In this document: piece by piece, positions 1 to 7,937 of the stretch
Numbering within the stretch: the stretch's first letter is position 1
Layout: every line of letters begins with the position of its first letter
NCBI RefSeq assembly: GCF_035989885.1
Contig: NZ_CP108518.1
Span: forward strand, 4,141,501-4,205,500
Reading direction: 5' to 3'
From: Streptomyces sp. NBC_01232
Lineage (GTDB): Bacteria; Actinomycetota; Actinomycetes; Streptomycetales; Streptomycetaceae
Length of the DNA stretch: 64,000 nucleotides
The notes under the pieces: model-generated
The model's database searches: none
What the model saw: the letters and a program-made list of their open reading frames with translations, nothing else
What the model was told of the DNA's origin: nothing
Program-made: the position numbers and the translations under genes

Positions 1-346
1 GCGCGAGCCGGAAGCGCCGTTCGCTTTCCTCGCCCTGGTGCACCCCGGCCACGCACCACGACACGTGGTCGTGGATGCAGGTCTCCTGCCCGGGCAGCCA
101 GACCAGTGCCACCACCGAGAAGCTGCCGTCGGACTCGGCGTGCAGGATGTGCTGCCGGTACCGCTCCGGGTCACCTTCCTGCTGCGCCGGGGTCAGCAGG
201 TCAGGGGCACCCAGGTGCGGGGCGAGCCGTTCGCCCACCAGGTACGCGGTGAGGTCGGGAGCCAGCCCCCGCTCCACGACCGTGCGGATCTCACTGACGA
301 GGGCGGCCATCCTCGTGGTGGTTCGGGCCGGCGTGGTGGTGGTCAT
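1..346 (-). CDS. Cysteine dioxygenase-like cupin protein (partial)
   Basis: The gene runs off the left edge, so only the first 115 residues are visible, starting at an ATG at 346. Residues 90-99 read CIHDHVSWCV; the His-Asp-His (92-94) is the pattern by which cysteine dioxygenase-type cupins bind ferrous iron. Such enzymes oxidise L-cysteine to cysteine sulfinate with O2. The preceding stretch (SVVALVWLPGQ) fits the first cupin strand. It lies 88 bases downstream of a LysR gene on the same strand, so the two may form a unit with the regulator controlling it; that is inference. The rest of the cupin barrel and the third His are outside the window. Another 3-His thiol dioxygenase, such as a mercaptopropionate dioxygenase, is possible. 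Confidence 0.75.
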   Translation of the reverse strand, partial: MTTTTPARTTTRMAALVSEIRTVVERGLAPDLTAYLVGERLAPHLGAPDLLTPAQQEGDPERYRQHILHAESDGSFSVVALVWLPGQETCIHDHVSWCVAGVHQGEESERRFRLA

Positions 347-434
347 ATCGGCAGCGTGCTGCCGTCGTCCCATCACGTCCAACGACAGTTATTACCTGAA
401 GTCCCAAGCACCGCTTATGGATCGGCCGGACCGG

Positions 435-1340
435 TCAGCAGCCGACCCGGTTCCCCGCCACCTGCTTCAGCGCGTCGAGCACCACGGACGTCGCCGGAAC
501 CCGCAGGTGGTCCCGGTAGACGTACGCCGCGATGTGCCGGCGCGCGGCGGGCTGGAGGGCCCGGCCGCAGACCCGGTTCAGCGAGAGGGAGGGCAGCACC
601 AGCGCGGGCATCATCGCCACGCCCAGCCCCTGTGCGACCAGGCTCTGCACCACCAGGTTGTCGTCCGTGGCGAAGCGGATGTCGGGCACGAAGCCCAGCT
701 CCGCGCACTCGTGCAGCAGGTTCGCACGGCAGCGCGGACAGCCCGCGATCCACCGCTCCTCGGCGAGGTCGGCCAGATGCACGGCGCGGCGCCGGGCCAG
801 CGGATGCCCGGTCGGGAGCAGCACCGTCAGCTGGTCCTCCAGCAGCCTGACCTCGGCGACCTCCTCCGGAATCTCCTCGTGCAGACCGGGATAGGTGAAG
901 GCCAGCGTGATGTCGCACTCGCCGCGCTCCAGCCGGCGCAGCGACTCGGGAGGTTCCCCTTCGAGCAGTTCCACCTGTATGCCCGGGTGGTCCTTGGCCA
1001 GGCCGCTCAGGGCCTCGGGGACGAGGGTGACATTGGCGCTGGGGAAGCCGCACAGCCTGACCCGGCCGGTGCGCAGCCGGGCGTACGCCCTCAGCTGGGC
1101 CTCGGCGGCGGAGAGGTTGCCCAGGATGGTCTCGGCGTGCCGGCACAGGGACTCCCCGGCCTCGGTGAGCTGCATCTTGCGGCCCACGCGGGTGAACAGC
1201 GGGGTCCCGACGGCGCGTTCGAGCGCCTTCATCTGCTGGGTGATGGCGGGCTGGGTATAGCCGAGTACGCGGGCCGCGGCCGAGTACGACCCGGAGGCGA
1301 CGACCGCGTGAAAGGTCCGTATGTGCCGAGAATCGAACAC
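435..1340 (-). CDS. LysR family transcriptional regulator
   Basis: This 301-residue protein has the usual LysR length. An N-terminal winged helix-turn-helix (about 1-60) contains FHAVVASGSYSAAARVLGYT and PAITQQMKALE, and a periplasmic-binding-protein-like effector domain fills about 90-295. It reads MFDSRHIRTF from the ATG at 1340. The effector is unknown. It is transcribed toward the cysteine dioxygenase-like gene, which makes sulfur or cysteine metabolism a reasonable guess for its regulon. A strong terminator for the upstream protease gene (1363-1400) ends only 22 bases before its start, so its own promoter must lie within or very near that hairpin, or it depends on read-through. Confidence 0.9.
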   Translation of the reverse strand: MFDSRHIRTFHAVVASGSYSAAARVLGYTQPAITQQMKALERAVGTPLFTRVGRKMQLTEAGESLCRHAETILGNLSAAEAQLRAYARLRTGRVRLCGFPSANVTLVPEALSGLAKDHPGIQVELLEGEPPESLRRLERGECDITLAFTYPGLHEEIPEEVAEVRLLEDQLTVLLPTGHPLARRRAVHLADLAEERWIAGCPRCRANLLHECAELGFVPDIRFATDDNLVVQSLVAQGLGVAMMPALVLPSLSLNRVCGRALQPAARRHIAAYVYRDHLRVPATSVVLDALKQVAGNRVGC

Positions 1341-1362
1341 CAGCGAAGCATAAGCGGACGTT

Positions 1363-1400
1363 GGAGGGGCCGTAGGCGGATTCCCGCCTACGGCCCCTCC
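1363..1400 (-). terminator. Rho-independent-type hairpin after the HtrA-like gene
   Basis: A perfect 17-base-pair stem (1363-1379 with 1384-1400) encloses a 4-base loop, 30 bases past the stop codon of the protease gene on the minus strand. There is no clear T run, as is common in Streptomyces. Confidence 0.8.
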
Positions 1401-1429
1401 TCTTCGGGTCGCCGCCGCGACCGGTGGTC

Positions 1430-2929
1430 CTACTTGTCGCCGACCCGCGAGCCGAGCGTGATGTCGACCGTGGTCGGCTTGCCGCCGCGCAGGTAGGTCA
1501 GCTTCACGGTGTCGCCGGGCTTGTACGTCCAGATCATGCTGATCAGGGTCGGGCCGCTGTCGACCGGCTTGCCGCCGAACTCGGTGATGACGTCGCCGGG
1601 CTTGAGGCCTGCCTTGCCGGCCGGGCCGTTCGGGTCCACCAGTTCATTGGCGGCCGCGCCCTGCTCGGAGATCTTGGCGCCCTCGGACTTGGCCTGGAGG
1701 TCCACGGAGACCGAGATCACCGGGTAGACCGGCTTGCCCGTCTTGATCAGCGATTCGGCGACGTTCTTCGCCTGGTTGACCGGGATGGCAAAGCCGAGGC
1801 CGATGGAGCCGGCCTGGCCGCCGCCGAAGCCGCCGTTGCCCGCCGACTGGATCGCGGAGTTGATGCCGATCACCGCGCCGCGTCCGTCGAGCAGCGGACC
1901 GCCGGAGTTGCCCGGGTTGATCGAGGCGTCCGTCTGGAGGGCGCTCATGTACGAGTTCTTGCTGCCGGTGCCGTCTCCGGAGGCGACCGGGCGGTTCTTG
2001 GCGCTCACGATGCCCGTGGTGACCGTGTTCGACAGGCCGAAGGGGGCGCCGATCGCGATGGTCGAGTCACCGACCGCGACCTTGTCGGAGTCGCCGAGGG
2101 GCAGCGGCTTGAGGCCGGCCGGCGGGTTCTTCAGCTTGAGGACGGCGACGTCGTAGCCCTGGGCGCGGCCCACCACCTCGGCGTCGTAGCGCTTGCCGTC
2201 GGAGAACGTCGCGAACAGCTTGCCGCCGTTCGCGGCGGAGGCCACCACGTGGTTGTTGGTGAGGATGTGGCCCTGCTGGTCGTAGACGAACCCGGTGCCG
2301 GTGCCGCCCTCGCCGTCGCCGGCCGAGGCCTCGATGGTGACCACGCTGGGCAGGGCGCCCGCGGCCAGGCCCGCGATGGAGCCGGCCTCGCGCTTGAGGT
2401 CCTTGGGGGTGTTCACGGCGCTGATCGTGGTGGAGCCGCTGCCGTCGCTGTTGCTGCGCTCGGCGGCCCAGTAGCCGACGCCACCGCCGATGCCGCCCGC
2501 GAGGAGGGCCGCCACCAGGACGCCCGCGACCAGGCCGCCCTTGCCCTTCGGCTTGGGCGCAGGGGCGCCGTCGGTGGTCAGGGGAGCACCCCAGGCGCCG
2601 CCGCCGTGGCCGCCGGCACCGTAAGCCGGCACCGTGGGCGGCGGGGGCGGCCAGCCCTCGGCTCCGTGCGCGGCCGGGGCCGGGGCCGGATAGCCGTACG
2701 CCGCGGACGCCGGGGTGGGGGCCTGGCCGTAGGCCGGAGGCGCGGCGGTCGGCGGGATCTGCTGGGTCGGCTCGGTGCCGGGTGCCGGAGTGGGCGGCAG
2801 CTGCTGGGTCACCGGCTCGGTGACGGCAGGCGCGGGAGCCGCATCCTGCGTCGCGGAGGCCGGAGCAGGGGGTACGGACGGGGCCGCGGGGGGTGTCGGG
2901 GCCGCGGTGCCCTCGTTCTCGGTGCTCAC
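1430..2929 (-). CDS. Membrane-anchored HtrA/DegP-like serine protease with PDZ domain
   Basis: The 499-residue protein has three parts. Residues 1-130 are a Pro/Ala-rich cytoplasmic tail, one membrane helix spans about 132-154 (VAGVLVAALLAGG), and an extracytoplasmic trypsin-like domain follows. The catalytic triad is visible: His227 (TNNHVVA), Asp260 (YDVAVLK) and Ser342 (NPGNSGGP). A C-terminal PDZ domain covers about 400-490 (GPAGKAGLKPGDVI). This is the usual actinobacterial HtrA layout, working in envelope protein quality control. The start is the GTG at 2929, with GAGGAG about 9 bases upstream. It is a single gene with its own terminator. The assignment to the HtrA family is secure; the native substrates are not known. 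Confidence 0.95.
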   Translation of the reverse strand: MSTENEGTAAPTPPAAPSVPPAPASATQDAAPAPAVTEPVTQQLPPTPAPGTEPTQQIPPTAAPPAYGQAPTPASAAYGYPAPAPAAHGAEGWPPPPPTVPAYGAGGHGGGAWGAPLTTDGAPAPKPKGKGGLVAGVLVAALLAGGIGGGVGYWAAERSNSDGSGSTTISAVNTPKDLKREAGSIAGLAAGALPSVVTIEASAGDGEGGTGTGFVYDQQGHILTNNHVVASAANGGKLFATFSDGKRYDAEVVGRAQGYDVAVLKLKNPPAGLKPLPLGDSDKVAVGDSTIAIGAPFGLSNTVTTGIVSAKNRPVASGDGTGSKNSYMSALQTDASINPGNSGGPLLDGRGAVIGINSAIQSAGNGGFGGGQAGSIGLGFAIPVNQAKNVAESLIKTGKPVYPVISVSVDLQAKSEGAKISEQGAAANELVDPNGPAGKAGLKPGDVITEFGGKPVDSGPTLISMIWTYKPGDTVKLTYLRGGKPTTVDITLGSRVGDK

Positions 2930-3155
2930 AGCGCTCTCTCCTCGTCACACACGGCTTCGGAAAATTCTCTGGCGATCGGTCCGACTGAACGTTCGACGTG
3001 CCGCACAAGTTCCTGGGCAAAGCCTTTCCCATGACCCGTCAGAGCACTGTAAGCCGGACCTGTGCATCTCTCCCCATTCTTTATATCCGACATTTAGGAT
3101 GTACTCCCGGGGTCGGGCTCGACGCCGGGGGACCTCTCGGTGGCACCATGACCCG

Positions 3156-3956
3156 GTGACCCACGCAATGCCGCGCACCATCCAGGTCGTCGCCCACCGC
3201 GGCGCCTCGGAGGATGCCCCCGAGCACACCCTGGCCGCCTACCGGAAGGCCATCGAGGACGGCGCCGACGGCCTCGAATGCGATGTCCGGCTCACCGCGG
3301 ACGGCCATCTGGTCCTGGTCCACGACCGCCGGGTGAACCGGACCTCGAACGGCCGCGGCGCCGTCTCCGCCCTGGAGCTGGCCGATCTCGCCGCCCTCGA
3401 CTTCGGCTCCTGGAAGGACCGCGAGGAGTCGCCCGACTGGGACGCGGACCCCGAGCGCACCTCCGTCCTCACCCTCGAGCGCCTGCTGGAGCTGGTCTCC
3501 GACGCCGGAAGGCCGGTGCAGCTCGCGATCGAGACGAAGCATCCGACCCGCTGGGCCGGACAGGTGGAGGAGCGCCTGCTCGTCCTCCTCAAGCGCTTCG
3601 GTCTGGACGCCCCGCCGGTCGAGGGTCCGCACCCGGTGCGGGTCATGAGCTTCTCCGCGCGCTCGCTGCACCGGATCCGGGCGGCCGCGCCGACGATCCC
3701 GACCGTGTACCTGATGCAGTTCATCTCGCCCCGGATGCGGGACGGACGCCTGCCGGCCGGTGTGACGATCGCCGGTCCCGGGATGCGGATCGTGCGCAAC
3801 CACCCCGCCTACATCCACAAGCTCCGGGGCGCGGGCCACTCCGTACACGTATGGACAGTGAACGAACCGGAAGACGTTCAGCTCTGCGCTGATCTGGGCG
3901 TGGAGGCAATCATCACGAACAGGCCCCGCCAGGTTCTGTCCCAACTGGGGCGCTGA
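3156..3956 (+). CDS. Glycerophosphodiester phosphodiesterase
   Basis: The protein has 266 residues from the GTG at 3156 (VTHAMPRTIQVVAHRGASED), or 262 from the ATG at 3168; neither has a convincing Shine-Dalgarno. Family hallmarks are present: AHRGASEDAPEHT near the N terminus, then ECDVRLTADGHLVLVHD with the metal ligands and catalytic His, and a C-terminal HVWTVNEPED with NRP. These enzymes cleave glycerophosphodiesters to glycerol-3-phosphate and an alcohol during phospholipid turnover. No signal peptide is seen, so it is probably cytoplasmic, like bacterial UgpQ. It is divergent from the HtrA-like gene, with about 226 bases between them holding both promoters. Confidence 0.92.
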   Translation: MTHAMPRTIQVVAHRGASEDAPEHTLAAYRKAIEDGADGLECDVRLTADGHLVLVHDRRVNRTSNGRGAVSALELADLAALDFGSWKDREESPDWDADPERTSVLTLERLLELVSDAGRPVQLAIETKHPTRWAGQVEERLLVLLKRFGLDAPPVEGPHPVRVMSFSARSLHRIRAAAPTIPTVYLMQFISPRMRDGRLPAGVTIAGPGMRIVRNHPAYIHKLRGAGHSVHVWTVNEPEDVQLCADLGVEAIITNRPRQVLSQLGR

Positions 3957-3977
3957 CGTCCCCTTTTGCGCACCCGT

Positions 3978-4004
3978 CACCCTGGACCCAGTCGTAACAG
4001 GGTG
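3978..4004 (+). terminator. Possible hairpin after the phosphodiesterase gene
   Basis: CACCCTG (3978-3984) and CAGGGTG (3998-4004) can form a 7-base-pair stem 21 bases after the stop codon. The stem is short and no T run follows, so this is tentative. Confidence 0.35.
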
Positions 4005-4137
4005 TGCTCCGGCGCATCCGCTCCGCATTCGGTCCGCATGAATGCGTCAGAGGGGCCCGCTTCGGGCTGCTTCGGCGGTTTCCGGTCCAGGCCATTGGGG
4101 CATCCAGACCATGCGTGGGGCTAAGGAGGTTCCGGGG

Positions 4138-4653
4138 GTGGCGTTGGTGGTGGCACAAGAAGTGCCCACGTCGTCGTGCATGGACGTACGCCATGGTCCT
4201 GCGGGCGTGGGCGAGGCGAGACACCGGATGCGTGAACAACTGCGTATCAGCGGTGTGCCCGAATCGGTCGTGGACGATGCCGTACTGATCCTTTCCGAAC
4301 TGCTCAGCAACGCCTGCCGACACGGCAGGCCGCTCGGCTCTCGGGAAGTCGGGGACGGGGAAATACGCGCCGCATGGCGCGTCGACAGAGCGGGACGACT
4401 GACGGTCGAGGTGACGGACGGAGGCGGGCCCACCCGCCCGGTTCCTGCCACGCCCTCGGTCACCGCACGGGGCGGCCGGGGGCTGAACATCATCAGCGCC
4501 CTGGCCCAGGACTGGGGTGTCCGGGACGGAGCGGCGGGTGAGGTCACCGTGTGGGTGATCGTTGCCTGTGGGCCCCGGCACGACGATTTCGCTACGCGCG
4601 TTGCGCCCCCGGCGATCGACTTCAGTACGGCATTCGACGACCTCGATCCCTGA
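4138..4653 (+). CDS. ATP-binding anti-sigma-factor-like protein (GHKL ATPase)
   Basis: This is a single-domain HATPase_c protein of 171 residues. The N box is in ILSELLSNACRHG, the G1 box in VEVTDGGGP and the G2 box in ARGGRGLNII. These stand-alone domains resemble RsbW/SpoIIAB kinases, which bind sigma factors and phosphorylate antagonist proteins. The start is the GTG at 4138, chosen because AAGGAGG (4123-4129) lies 8 bases upstream; an upstream in-frame ATG at 4111 would precede that Shine-Dalgarno. No sigma factor or STAS antagonist is adjacent, so it is an orphan here. A second such ATPase lies at 11137 and a SpoIIE-type phosphatase at 7938; a partnership among them is inference. Confidence 0.85.
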   Translation: MALVVAQEVPTSSCMDVRHGPAGVGEARHRMREQLRISGVPESVVDDAVLILSELLSNACRHGRPLGSREVGDGEIRAAWRVDRAGRLTVEVTDGGGPTRPVPATPSVTARGGRGLNIISALAQDWGVRDGAAGEVTVWVIVACGPRHDDFATRVAPPAIDFSTAFDDLDP

Positions 4654-4670
4654 ATCCGGGATCCTTCACT

Positions 4671-4762
4671 GCACGACGCGCACGACGAACTCGACAAGCA
4701 CGACGGGCACGAGCACGACGAGCGTGACGAAGACAGCCGCACGAGAACACGACAACAGCACA
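4671..4762. repeat. CACGAC/GCACGAG low-complexity tract
   Basis: Just after the ATPase stop codon, short CACGAC and CACGAG units recur irregularly over about 90 bases (for example at 4672, 4681, 4699, 4708 and 4714). No convincing gene lies in it. Confidence 0.6.
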
Positions 4763-4907
4763 GCAGTACCGGTCATCCGCACAGGCGGCCGTCCGGGAGC
4801 GCACGCCGACCGTGCTCCCGGCCGCAACCAACCGGTTCCGGCGGTACGAACGGCTAGGCTCGCGCCGAGACACGACGCCGTACCGCCGCAACCGGGAGAC
4901 ACGCACG

Positions 4908-5882
4908 ATGGCCAAGAAGCGCCCCGCAGCCAAGACTGCAAAGCCGCAGCTCAACAACGGTGAGATCCCGGTTGTGGGCGCCCGCGAGCCCTGTCCCTGC
5001 GGATCCGGCCGCCGCTACAAGGCCTGCCACGGCGCAGCCGCCGCGCACGCCGTCACCGAGCACGTGCAGCGCCCCTTCGAGGGCCTGCCGGGCGAATGCG
5101 ACTGGGTCGCGCTGCGCGAGCTGGTTCCCGCGGCCACCGTCCCCCTGACCCTCAAGGGCGGCCTGCCCGAGGGCGTCCCCTCCGTCACCCTGGTGACCGT
5201 GCTGCCCATGGCATGGCCGGCGCTGCGCCGCGAGGACGGTTCCGTCCTCCTCGGCCTGCAGAACGACTCGTCCTCCGGCGACCTCGGCCGCGACATGGCC
5301 GACACCCTGGAGCGCGCCCTCGTGGCCGAGCCGGGTACTCCCGTTGCCGCCCGCCGCGTTCCCGCCGAGGGTCCCCGACTTCAGGATCTCCTGGACGTCG
5401 ACGGCGGTTTCGAGCCGGTTGTCCACACCGGGTTCGAATTCTGGATTCCGGAATCCGAGAGCGCCCAGAGCGCCTCGCCGGAGATCGCCGCCTCGCTGGA
5501 GCGCGCCAACGCGGCCGCCATTCCCACCGTCAAGCTGACCGGCGTGGACGCCGCCTACTGGTGCGAGACCCCGGACAAGAACCACCTGCGCTGGGTCATG
5601 CCGCACCCCGAGGAGAAGCTGCTCGACGCGCTCGCGCGGCTGCACGCGGCCGGCACGACCTCGCTCGGCGAGGGCACGAAGCTCGTCGGCTCCTTCCGTG
5701 CGCACGGCCTGATGGTCCCCGTCTGGGACCTGCCCACCGGGGTCACGGCCGACGACGTCGAGAAGCCCGCGGCGCAGTTCGCGGAGCGCCTGGCCGGGGC
5801 TCTGGCCACGGATGCTCCGCTGACCACGGAGGAGCGCCGGGCCCGCGGCGGACTCACCAACCGCCAGGTGACGCTCAGCTGA
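4908..5882 (+). CDS. SEC-C motif protein (DUF5926 family)
   Basis: This 324-residue protein opens with a basic stretch ([12 protein letters not shown]) followed by a SEC-C zinc motif, [16 protein letters not shown] (residues 27-42), with Cys29, Cys31, Cys40 and His41 as likely ligands. The motif is the one found at the C terminus of SecA and in scattered other proteins. The remaining 280 residues match, from memory, the actinobacterial DUF5926 family of unknown function. The start is the ATG at 4908, preceded by GGGAG at about 4893. No membrane segments are seen. The zinc motif is clear, but nothing in the context (an orphan ATPase upstream, a secreted protein downstream) shows what it does. 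Confidence 0.88.
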   Translation: MAKKRPAAKTAKPQLNNGEIPVVGAREPCPCGSGRRYKACHGAAAAHAVTEHVQRPFEGLPGECDWVALRELVPAATVPLTLKGGLPEGVPSVTLVTVLPMAWPALRREDGSVLLGLQNDSSSGDLGRDMADTLERALVAEPGTPVAARRVPAEGPRLQDLLDVDGGFEPVVHTGFEFWIPESESAQSASPEIAASLERANAAAIPTVKLTGVDAAYWCETPDKNHLRWVMPHPEEKLLDALARLHAAGTTSLGEGTKLVGSFRAHGLMVPVWDLPTGVTADDVEKPAAQFAERLAGALATDAPLTTEERRARGGLTNRQVTLS

Positions 5883-6002
5883 CCGGGAGCACGCGCGGGG
5901 CCGGTGACCGGAGTCACAACTCCCGCTAATCGTCTGCAAATCGGTGTCTGAATATCGGAGATCGAATTTGCGAACAGGCGATCTCTTGTTACCGTTCTTG
6001 TA

Positions 6003-6042
6003 GCCCGGTCGCTGGTGCATCCCCCGTCGCCAGCGACCGGGC
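6003..6042. terminator. Strong hairpin with C-rich loop; terminator or small RNA 3' end
   Basis: A 13-base-pair perfect stem (6003-6015 with 6030-6042) encloses a 14-base loop that contains CCCCC. Plus-strand T-rich sequence (CTTGATTTT) follows. It sits in the 180-base gap between the SEC-C gene and the convergent secreted-protein gene. Upstream, GAGATCG (5958-5964) can pair with CGATCTC (5979-5985), so the gap may encode a structured small RNA. A C-rich loop recalls the actinobacterial 6C RNA, but only one such loop is seen here and it has five C. Confidence 0.6.
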
Positions 6043-6062
6043 CCTTGATTTTCAGGGTGCGA

Positions 6063-6635
6063 TCAACCGTCACCCGGTGCCGGTGAGTTGCTCCCGGACC
6101 TCAGGAGCAGTTCCCCTTCATCATCCGGAACTGCAAATTCCGCTACGGCCGAGTAACTCTCCGGCTCCCCTGCCGATGTTTCCTTGGGCGTCTCGCACAG
6201 GCCCGGTTCGTCGCCCGCACCCACCGCACACCTGATCTGGACCGTGCGCCCGGCCGGTCCCATCATCGTCAGCACCGCATCGAGTGCGCGGCCGCTTGTG
6301 TTCCGGTAGTAACTCCGGCCCCAGGTATGGCCTTCACCCACCAGCACGCAGGTCTGCGCCTCCACCCCGTGCGGCGAGGACAGTTCGGGTCCGCACCGGG
6401 AATCCGTACGGGGCTGGTCGGCCGGGCCGGGCTGCTGCGGGCCGGCCGACGGTGCCGAGCGGGCGGGCGTCGCAGCGGACGTACGGGACGGCTCCGAAAG
6501 CCCGAGGGCCGAGAACAAGCCGCCGCCCTTTCCATCATCCTGACCGGCGAAATCCGGCCCGGCGATCGCTCCGGCGAGCGGGAGCGACAAGATGATCAGC
6601 ACACCGGCGCCGATACCGATCAGGCGGAGATTCAT
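6063..6635 (-). CDS. Secreted or membrane-anchored protein of unknown function
   Basis: The 190-residue protein starts at the ATG at 6635. Residues 1-25 form a hydrophobic segment ending near AGAIAGP, which could be a signal peptide or an uncleaved anchor. A Ser/Pro/Ala-rich linker follows (about 45-80), then a small domain with four cysteines that could pair (in RCGPEL, QTCVLVGEG, IRCAVGAG and GLCETP). I do not recognise the family. The reading frame stays open far upstream, but that part is antisense-like and lies over the adjoining prim-pol gene; the hydrophobic start and codon pattern favour 6635. It converges on the SEC-C gene. Confidence 0.75.
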   Translation of the reverse strand: MNLRLIGIGAGVLIILSLPLAGAIAGPDFAGQDDGKGGGLFSALGLSEPSRTSAATPARSAPSAGPQQPGPADQPRTDSRCGPELSSPHGVEAQTCVLVGEGHTWGRSYYRNTSGRALDAVLTMMGPAGRTVQIRCAVGAGDEPGLCETPKETSAGEPESYSAVAEFAVPDDEGELLLRSGSNSPAPGDG

Positions 6636-6814
6636 TCGCCGAAGATAGCGAGGCGGGAATGGGGCACGGAGATCCCCGCGCCCAATTCCCTTGGAAACTC
6701 GTCCCGCTGGCACCCGTACGAGTGATCCCCGGGCCCCGGCACGGCGCCCGGCCCGTTGCCGGGCAGGGCGCCCGGGAAGCCGCCCTGCCAACGCCGTGCC
6801 GATCGCCCGGCAGA

Positions 6815-7543
6815 TCAGTACGCGAGCCTGCTGCCGCCTCCCGGCGCACCGCTGCTGGCCTCGACCAGAGCGTCCACGACCGCCTCGACCTCGGGCAGCC
6901 AGAGGTCTCCCGCACCCCGTGCACCCGACGGCCGCCGATCCGCCCGCGGCTCCCGCTCCCAGCGCACTTGGCCGCCGGTGGACGCGGCGGAGGGCGGCAG
7001 CAACAGGTAGCCGCCCTCGCCGTGGAAGCGCAGCGAGGAGGGCACGTGGTCCTTGGCGTACAGGAGTTCGCCGAGGCGCTCCAGCGAGTACGGAGCCACC
7101 ATCAGCGACCAGCGGGTGGGCGTGGCCACGACCGGGCCGAGCCGCATGCCCTGCGCGTCCAGTCGTACGAGGGCACGCGCGGCCGCGCCGGCCGGCAGGC
7201 TCACCGCGCACGGGGCGGGCCCGCCGGTGGCCATCAGGACGGGAGCGGTGGGCCGGTTGGCCCACCACCAGGCCACCATCCGGGGGTCGGTGGTGGCGGC
7301 GAGCAGTCCCGGGTCGAAGGGGTGCGCGCCGGGAACGACGCAGTCGGGTTCCGGGCAGGCGCACCGCGATCCGTCGGTGGCGGACCGGCCCACGCCGGGC
7401 AGGACCGGCCATTGCCAGGTGGTGGCGCAGACGAGCGCCGCATCGAGGAGGGCGGACGTGCCGCCGCTCCGTCCGGGGTCGGGGCGCAGGGACTGAAAGC
7501 GATCGCGGAGCCGCTGGAGACGCCTTCCGAGGATCTCGCGCAT
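6815..7543 (-). CDS. Prim-pol domain protein (bifunctional DNA primase/polymerase N-terminal-like)
   Basis: The 242-residue protein starts at the ATG at 7543, with AAAGGAA 8-9 bases upstream; an ATG at 7579 lacks a ribosome site. The CACPEPDCVVPGAHPFDP segment followed by WWWANRPTAPVLMATG matches the N-terminal prim-pol domain common in actinobacteria. There the domain often stands alone, without the helicase found in plasmid and phage relatives. Whether it can make primers is unknown, and I could not pick out the metal-binding acidic residues with confidence. It is a single gene divergent from the phosphatase at 7938; the 394-base gap holds both promoters. Confidence 0.8.
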   Translation of the reverse strand: MREILGRRLQRLRDRFQSLRPDPGRSGGTSALLDAALVCATTWQWPVLPGVGRSATDGSRCACPEPDCVVPGAHPFDPGLLAATTDPRMVAWWWANRPTAPVLMATGGPAPCAVSLPAGAAARALVRLDAQGMRLGPVVATPTRWSLMVAPYSLERLGELLYAKDHVPSSLRFHGEGGYLLLPPSAASTGGQVRWEREPRADRRPSGARGAGDLWLPEVEAVVDALVEASSGAPGGGSRLAY

Positions 7544-7937
7544 GTGCGCTCGTTCCTTTCCGTTGAACGCCGAGGCCACATCACACCATGTAACCGGTGT
7601 CTCACCACACGTACAGGTTTCGCGTCACTGTCCGCCGAAGCAGGTTCACACGGTTCGTGCAGATTTCTTACGGGTCCAACAAACGTCCCGCGGGGTGGGA
7701 GCACGACCCGCGCCGACCGCCGAGACCGGCTGCCGCCGCTAAGGACGACGGCCCGCGCCGGGCGGTTCCGCGCAGCGCCAACTCGCCCCGGGCACCTAGG
7801 AGTAGGTACCCGACCCCTTGAGGAGCCCGCCCAGTCGATCGCAAAAACCGACTGCTTCCAGCTTTTTCCGGCCAAGTTCTAGCCTTGACCCGACAGTGAG
7901 TTGCCGCCCCCTGGACACCAGGATTCCCACCTTGGCA
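7544..7937. other. Divergent intergenic region, 394 bases
   Basis: No gene is seen between the divergent prim-pol and phosphatase genes. TAGCCT at 7880-7885 resembles a -10 element for the rightward gene, placing its leader at roughly 45-50 bases. No strong -35 or operator is evident. Confidence 0.5.

Noticed and set aside
6636..6814. Upstream extension of the secreted-protein gene through the gap
   Set aside because: The extension lacks hydrophobic signal and runs antisense into the prim-pol gene's frame; the ATG at 6635 begins a proper signal segment.
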